This document shows positions 17,601-19,043 of a stretch of DNA of 19,043 nucleotides, one piece after another. A model generated the notes under the pieces. The model saw only the letters and a program-made list of their open reading frames with translations. It was not told where the DNA came from and did no database searches. A program made the translations under genes and the position numbers. Positions within the stretch are counted from its first letter, which is position 1. Each line of letters starts with the position of its first letter. Source of the DNA: JBGQAS01 sp964498605 (GTDB lineage: Bacteria; Chloroflexota; Anaerolineae; Anaerolineales; Anaerolineaceae); NCBI GenBank assembly GCA_964498605.1, contig CAZCHK010000044.1, positions 1 through 19,043 on the forward strand, in the 5' to 3' direction.

Positions 17601-17815
17601 TCCTCGAGGCAACACTGGCCATATTTGGCGTCAACATCTATTACGCGACCTGGGGAAGCATGATCTACAACGCGCTGAAGGCTGGCTCCTGGCAGCAAGC
17701 CTATTACTGGGTTTTTGAACCGATCATGTTCCTGCTGGTCACCGGCCTGGCATTTGCGCTCATCGGTTCTGCGCTGGACCGCATCTATAATCCCCGCCTG
17801 CAACAAAAAGCCTAG
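14651..17815 (+). CDS. Fused TPR - DppB-like - DppC-like ABC transporter permease
   Basis: This 1054-residue protein joins what are usually two subunits of a peptide/nickel-type ABC importer. Residues 5-85 form TPR-like helices (ARNYAWRALQGDEHLEEAW, then EYLQKALQINPQS). TM1 of the DppB half is near 150-173, followed by an outer region of about 120 residues. The first coupling motif is EDYVDLAKAKGLS from E424, then FDWPGIG. The DppC half starts with a TM near 605-625, then an outer domain of about 200 residues, GTDNLGNELL from about 834, and the second coupling motif YIEAARAYGAS around E946. A start at GTG 14651 is chosen because GGAGGA lies just ahead; ATG 14675 is the alternative. No binding protein or ATPase is present in the window, so the partners must be elsewhere. 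The substrate is unknown. Confidence 0.87.
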   Translation: MQNLDFLQMARYALKHGQRVDARNYAWRALQGDEHLEEAWLILAAVASPEASVEYLQKALQINPQSIRAQKGMEWAEERLKCWNATHSPKVIPRPLVNDVIPIPAGSNSTGSKKKPAAAIDPALVLPDEFGGKPLQEQRMGGVTALRTFRYVFTRLITILLTIAVGVFATIMIANRDGSLDQALLSDAKSQASIIIRETGYEGDFNQAVSQLTEELVDMRGGNLPPFLKHLSWLKNILTFNWGDALASDYQGTVMSPAAWKKMAYSGLNAVTYHKDSEALTRRQALSAGSQINFKVSQIIITRLPNTLLIVGSANLLLFLIGIPLALHISTRSEKFLDKLVVALAPLSSIPSWVHGIILVMLFAVTLRILPYGRMFDVFPPSTPLGYIPIVLKHMILPVMAIFLSIFFQCVYAWRTYCLLYSMEDYVDLAKAKGLSAQKLERKYILRPSMPYILTSFALTFLSFWQTTTALEYFFDWPGIGQLYIESIKQFDSIVVIAIVAIFAYLLGVMVFLLDIFYVLLDPRIQIQQAALKISTSIKEFFSKSKNGNTSGDTHQLPGFRSISFQERVTTAVRNYFMSRKYSSSGIERQKDSKFKQMFRYPSAMIGLSILAVLILLSIYVLITMPYKQIEYSLDTQMEIKKYNPIYAQPAWFNLFRADKLPETIIVKTSQNPGSRVVSPMPGGGEQIDLALSFEYPYSDMPQSFKLYFTVDHATQKLIASVSIETPDGRIIPFKGQSIQDAARYDFDNTAYSSFINTHALGANIKIGTEEIHQTESSGNYPVYYLIMTHPDATKPLAQKGRYTLNVSALTFEPNVSVDAELVVKGKVFGLAGTDNLGNELLTPLLQGTPIAIGIGIIGALVTTVLSLLLAALGAWFGGWLDTIIQRISEATMILPILAICVLLVALFDMPLWGMILIIIILNAFGSPIKAFRAAFLQVKSAPYIEAARAYGASNWRIITRYIIPRIMPVLFPQLILLIPAYVFLEATLAIFGVNIYYATWGSMIYNALKAGSWQQAYYWVFEPIMFLLVTGLAFALIGSALDRIYNPRLQQKA

Positions 17816-17829
17816 CGCATAACGAATAA

Positions 17830-17858
17830 GACAAGGCACCCGATTGGGGTGCCCTGTC
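17830..17858. terminator. Hairpin between convergent genes, possible two-way terminator
   Basis: GACAAGGCACCC (17830-17841) pairs with GGGTGCCCTGTC (17847-17858) over 12 positions with one A-C mismatch and a 5-base loop. It lies between the ends of the permease fusion (+) and the lipoprotein gene (-). No clear T-run follows on the + strand; on the minus strand a weak TTATT follows. Its position supports a shared terminator or 3'-end stabiliser. Confidence 0.6.
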
Positions 17859-17884
17859 TATGACACAAAGCGTCCGTTTGCGAT

Positions 17885-18823
17885 TTACGGCGTAATCACG
17901 CTGTCCAGTATATCGATCAGTAATTCCAGTGTGTTCTGCTCTGAGCCATCCGGTATGGCGTTCTCTGCAATGAGGGTCATCCCGTGCCCGGGCATTTGGA
18001 ATTCATACACCTGGTAGTTGGTCCCTTCCGCGTTCTTGCAAGTTGGATAGGACTCTCCGTCGCTTGAGGATGCCAGACACCACACCGGTGTGTTGGCATC
18101 CTCTAGCTTTTCCACCTGTTCCGCGTAATCCAGCAGCAGGTAGTTACCCGGTGACAATGATGCAGTTCCCACGCAGCGCGCCTGTCCGCCCTGTTCATTC
18201 AGCCAGGCGCAGGAATCGATCGCCGCGTCAGCGCCAATGCTGGCGCCTGCAGTGAAGATCCTGACTGGATCAACACCCTCAAGCTGGCTGGCGTAGGCTA
18301 TGGCCGCATTGGCGTCCTCCGCCCAGGTCGGGCCATCCCAATCCGCACAGCCATCTGGAGATTCGCAGGAGGTCAGCGAGTAGGTGAAGACCGCGAAGGA
18401 CCTGTTTTCCATCTGCGGGAACCACGCGCTGTCCCACCAGGTGCAGCCGCTTGGCCGGGAACATGAACCTGGAAGCACCTGTCCTCTGTTCTGCAGCCAG
18501 GCAGCCACTACCTGCCAGTCATCCTGGTTGGCAGCCACCCAGTGGGTCAGGACAATGATGGGTGCGTTGCCTGTTGCTGCTGGAAAATACCGCCCCTGTA
18601 AAGATCTGCCCTGGGGAGTCTCGAAAACAACATCCCGGGGCTCGGGTGGCAGCTCGTCGTGAATCTCTTCGTTCTCTGCCTGCAGTGCGCCTTCCTCCAC
18701 CTGCTCAACGTCCTCCTGCACCTCGGGCAGGACATCCCCAGCCACTTCCGGGTTCTGTTTCCCGCACGCGACCATGCCTGCAATCAAAAAGGTGATTAGA
18801 TATATGAATAGGTGCTTTTTCAT
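17885..18823 (-). CDS. Alpha/beta-hydrolase-like lipoprotein
   Basis: This 312-residue protein is exported and lipid-anchored: a KKH start, a hydrophobic core and MVAC with lipidated C20. An acidic Glu-rich linker (about 30-62) leads to a hydrolase fold beginning near VVFETPQGRSLQGRYF, with PIIVLTHW as the strand before the oxyanion turn. GASIG (193-197) is the nucleophile elbow with S195, and PGHGM has the likely catalytic H280; D255 is a candidate acid. It resembles dienelactone-hydrolase or BAAT-like esterases, but the substrate is unknown. Eight further cysteines fall in pairs (121/127, 153/159, 205/217, 249/262), suggesting disulfides in an exported protein. GGAGGAG lies just before the ATG. 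It is convergent with the permease fusion and has its own promoter. Confidence 0.85.
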   Translation of the reverse strand: MKKHLFIYLITFLIAGMVACGKQNPEVAGDVLPEVQEDVEQVEEGALQAENEEIHDELPPEPRDVVFETPQGRSLQGRYFPAATGNAPIIVLTHWVAANQDDWQVVAAWLQNRGQVLPGSCSRPSGCTWWDSAWFPQMENRSFAVFTYSLTSCESPDGCADWDGPTWAEDANAAIAYASQLEGVDPVRIFTAGASIGADAAIDSCAWLNEQGGQARCVGTASLSPGNYLLLDYAEQVEKLEDANTPVWCLASSSDGESYPTCKNAEGTNYQVYEFQMPGHGMTLIAENAIPDGSEQNTLELLIDILDSVITP

Positions 18824-18858
18824 CGCTCCTCCACATTTTCTTTCATGAGTTTGAAATT

Positions 18859-18887
18859 AATATACAAGAAAATCCCTTCAATTTCAA
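18859..18887 (-). promoter_or_regulatory. Sigma70-type promoter of the hydrolase lipoprotein gene
   Basis: On the minus strand TTGAAA (18882-18887) and TATATT (18859-18864) each match consensus at 5 of 6 positions, with an ideal 17-base spacer. Transcription would begin near 18852, about 30 bases before the ATG. The -35 box lies only 5 bases from the inferred IS end at 18893, so the IS either landed just upstream or supplies upstream elements. Confidence 0.7.
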
Positions 18888-18892
18888 CAGTC

Positions 18893-19043
18893 TGTATAGG
18901 TTACAGACATTTTAGACAATAGGTTATTGGAAATCAAGAAATTGTACTCGTTCAATACATATGAGACTTTTGCGAGATCATCTGCGGATGATACTTCTGA
19001 ATATACTCTGCCGGGGTGAGATAGTCCAGAGCCTGGTGGGGAC
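18893..19043 (-). mobile_element. Partial IS element (IS481/IS3-like), right part cut by window edge
   Basis: It contains the 3' end of a transposase on the minus strand plus about 59 bases of non-coding end sequence. The proposed terminal repeat begins TGTATAGGTTACAGACAT at 18893 and includes a second GACA word at 18915-18918, similar in style to IS481-family ends. The matching opposite end is outside the window, so the boundary and the family are inferred. Confidence 0.5.
18952..19043 (-). CDS. Transposase (rve integrase family), C-terminal fragment
   Basis: Only the last 29 residues plus stop are in the window; the gene runs off the right edge. The minus-strand frame begins PHQALDYLTPAEYIQ, the well-known C-terminal motif (RPHQAL...TP..Y) of DDE integrases of the IS481 and IS3 groups. 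It ends at TGA 18952-18954. The catalytic DDE residues lie outside, so activity cannot be judged. Confidence 0.75.
   Translation of the reverse strand, partial: PHQALDYLTPAEYIQKYHPQMISQKSHMY

Noticed and set aside
1..19043. CRISPR array, tRNA or rRNA genes
   Set aside because: No regularly spaced repeats and no recognisable tRNA or rRNA sequence were seen on either strand.

Overview
The window reads as chromosomal DNA from an anaerobic bacterium, most likely of the phylum Chloroflexota (Anaerolineae-like). This is inferred from gene content, not from a marker gene: a glycyl radical enzyme with its activase (oxygen-sensitive chemistry), a large Ser/Thr kinase-ATPase-TPR protein beside a GAF-SpoIIE phosphatase, a fused Dpp-type permease, and lipoproteins with a typical lipobox. 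No rRNA, tRNA or CRISPR array was seen. All genes are on the + strand except one lipoprotein gene and an IS fragment at the right end. Both edges look like insertion-sequence sequence (IS21-like terminal repeats at 1-55, an IS481/IS3-like transposase tail from about 18893), so the window is probably a segment lying between two repeats.

Region 1 (60-5105) is a complete BMP-type nucleoside ABC importer: promoter, substrate-binding lipoprotein, an intercistronic hairpin, a double ATPase, and two membrane permeases joined by 4-base ATGA overlaps, closed by a Rho-independent terminator. Region 2 (5123-9451) follows directly with four tightly packed genes: a nucleoside hydrolase, a PfkB-family kinase, a YjjW-type radical SAM activase and a YjjI-type glycyl radical enzyme. 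The first three overlap by ATGA and the last starts about 8 bases after its neighbour. The likely flow is nucleoside uptake, cleavage to base and pentose, phosphorylation, and then an unknown radical step by YjjI. In E. coli yjjW-yjjI lies next to deoCABD (deoxynucleoside catabolism). Finding the pair again inside a differently built nucleoside-salvage cluster is the most interesting signal in the window.

Region 3 (9497-14388) is a two-gene signalling module: a GAF-PP2C (SpoIIE/RsbU-like) phosphatase and a 1192-residue Ser/Thr kinase with an AAA ATPase and a TPR tail. Region 4 (14389-17858) has an AT-rich regulatory stretch with direct repeats and a palindrome, a possible small ORF, and a 1054-residue fusion of a TPR-like N-terminus with DppB-like and DppC-like permease halves. 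The ribosome binding site of the fusion gene lies in a perfect hairpin. The fusion gene and the convergent lipoprotein gene share a hairpin at 17830-17858.

Region 4 ends against a minus-strand alpha/beta-hydrolase-like lipoprotein (17885-18823). Its good sigma70-type promoter abuts the inferred IS end.
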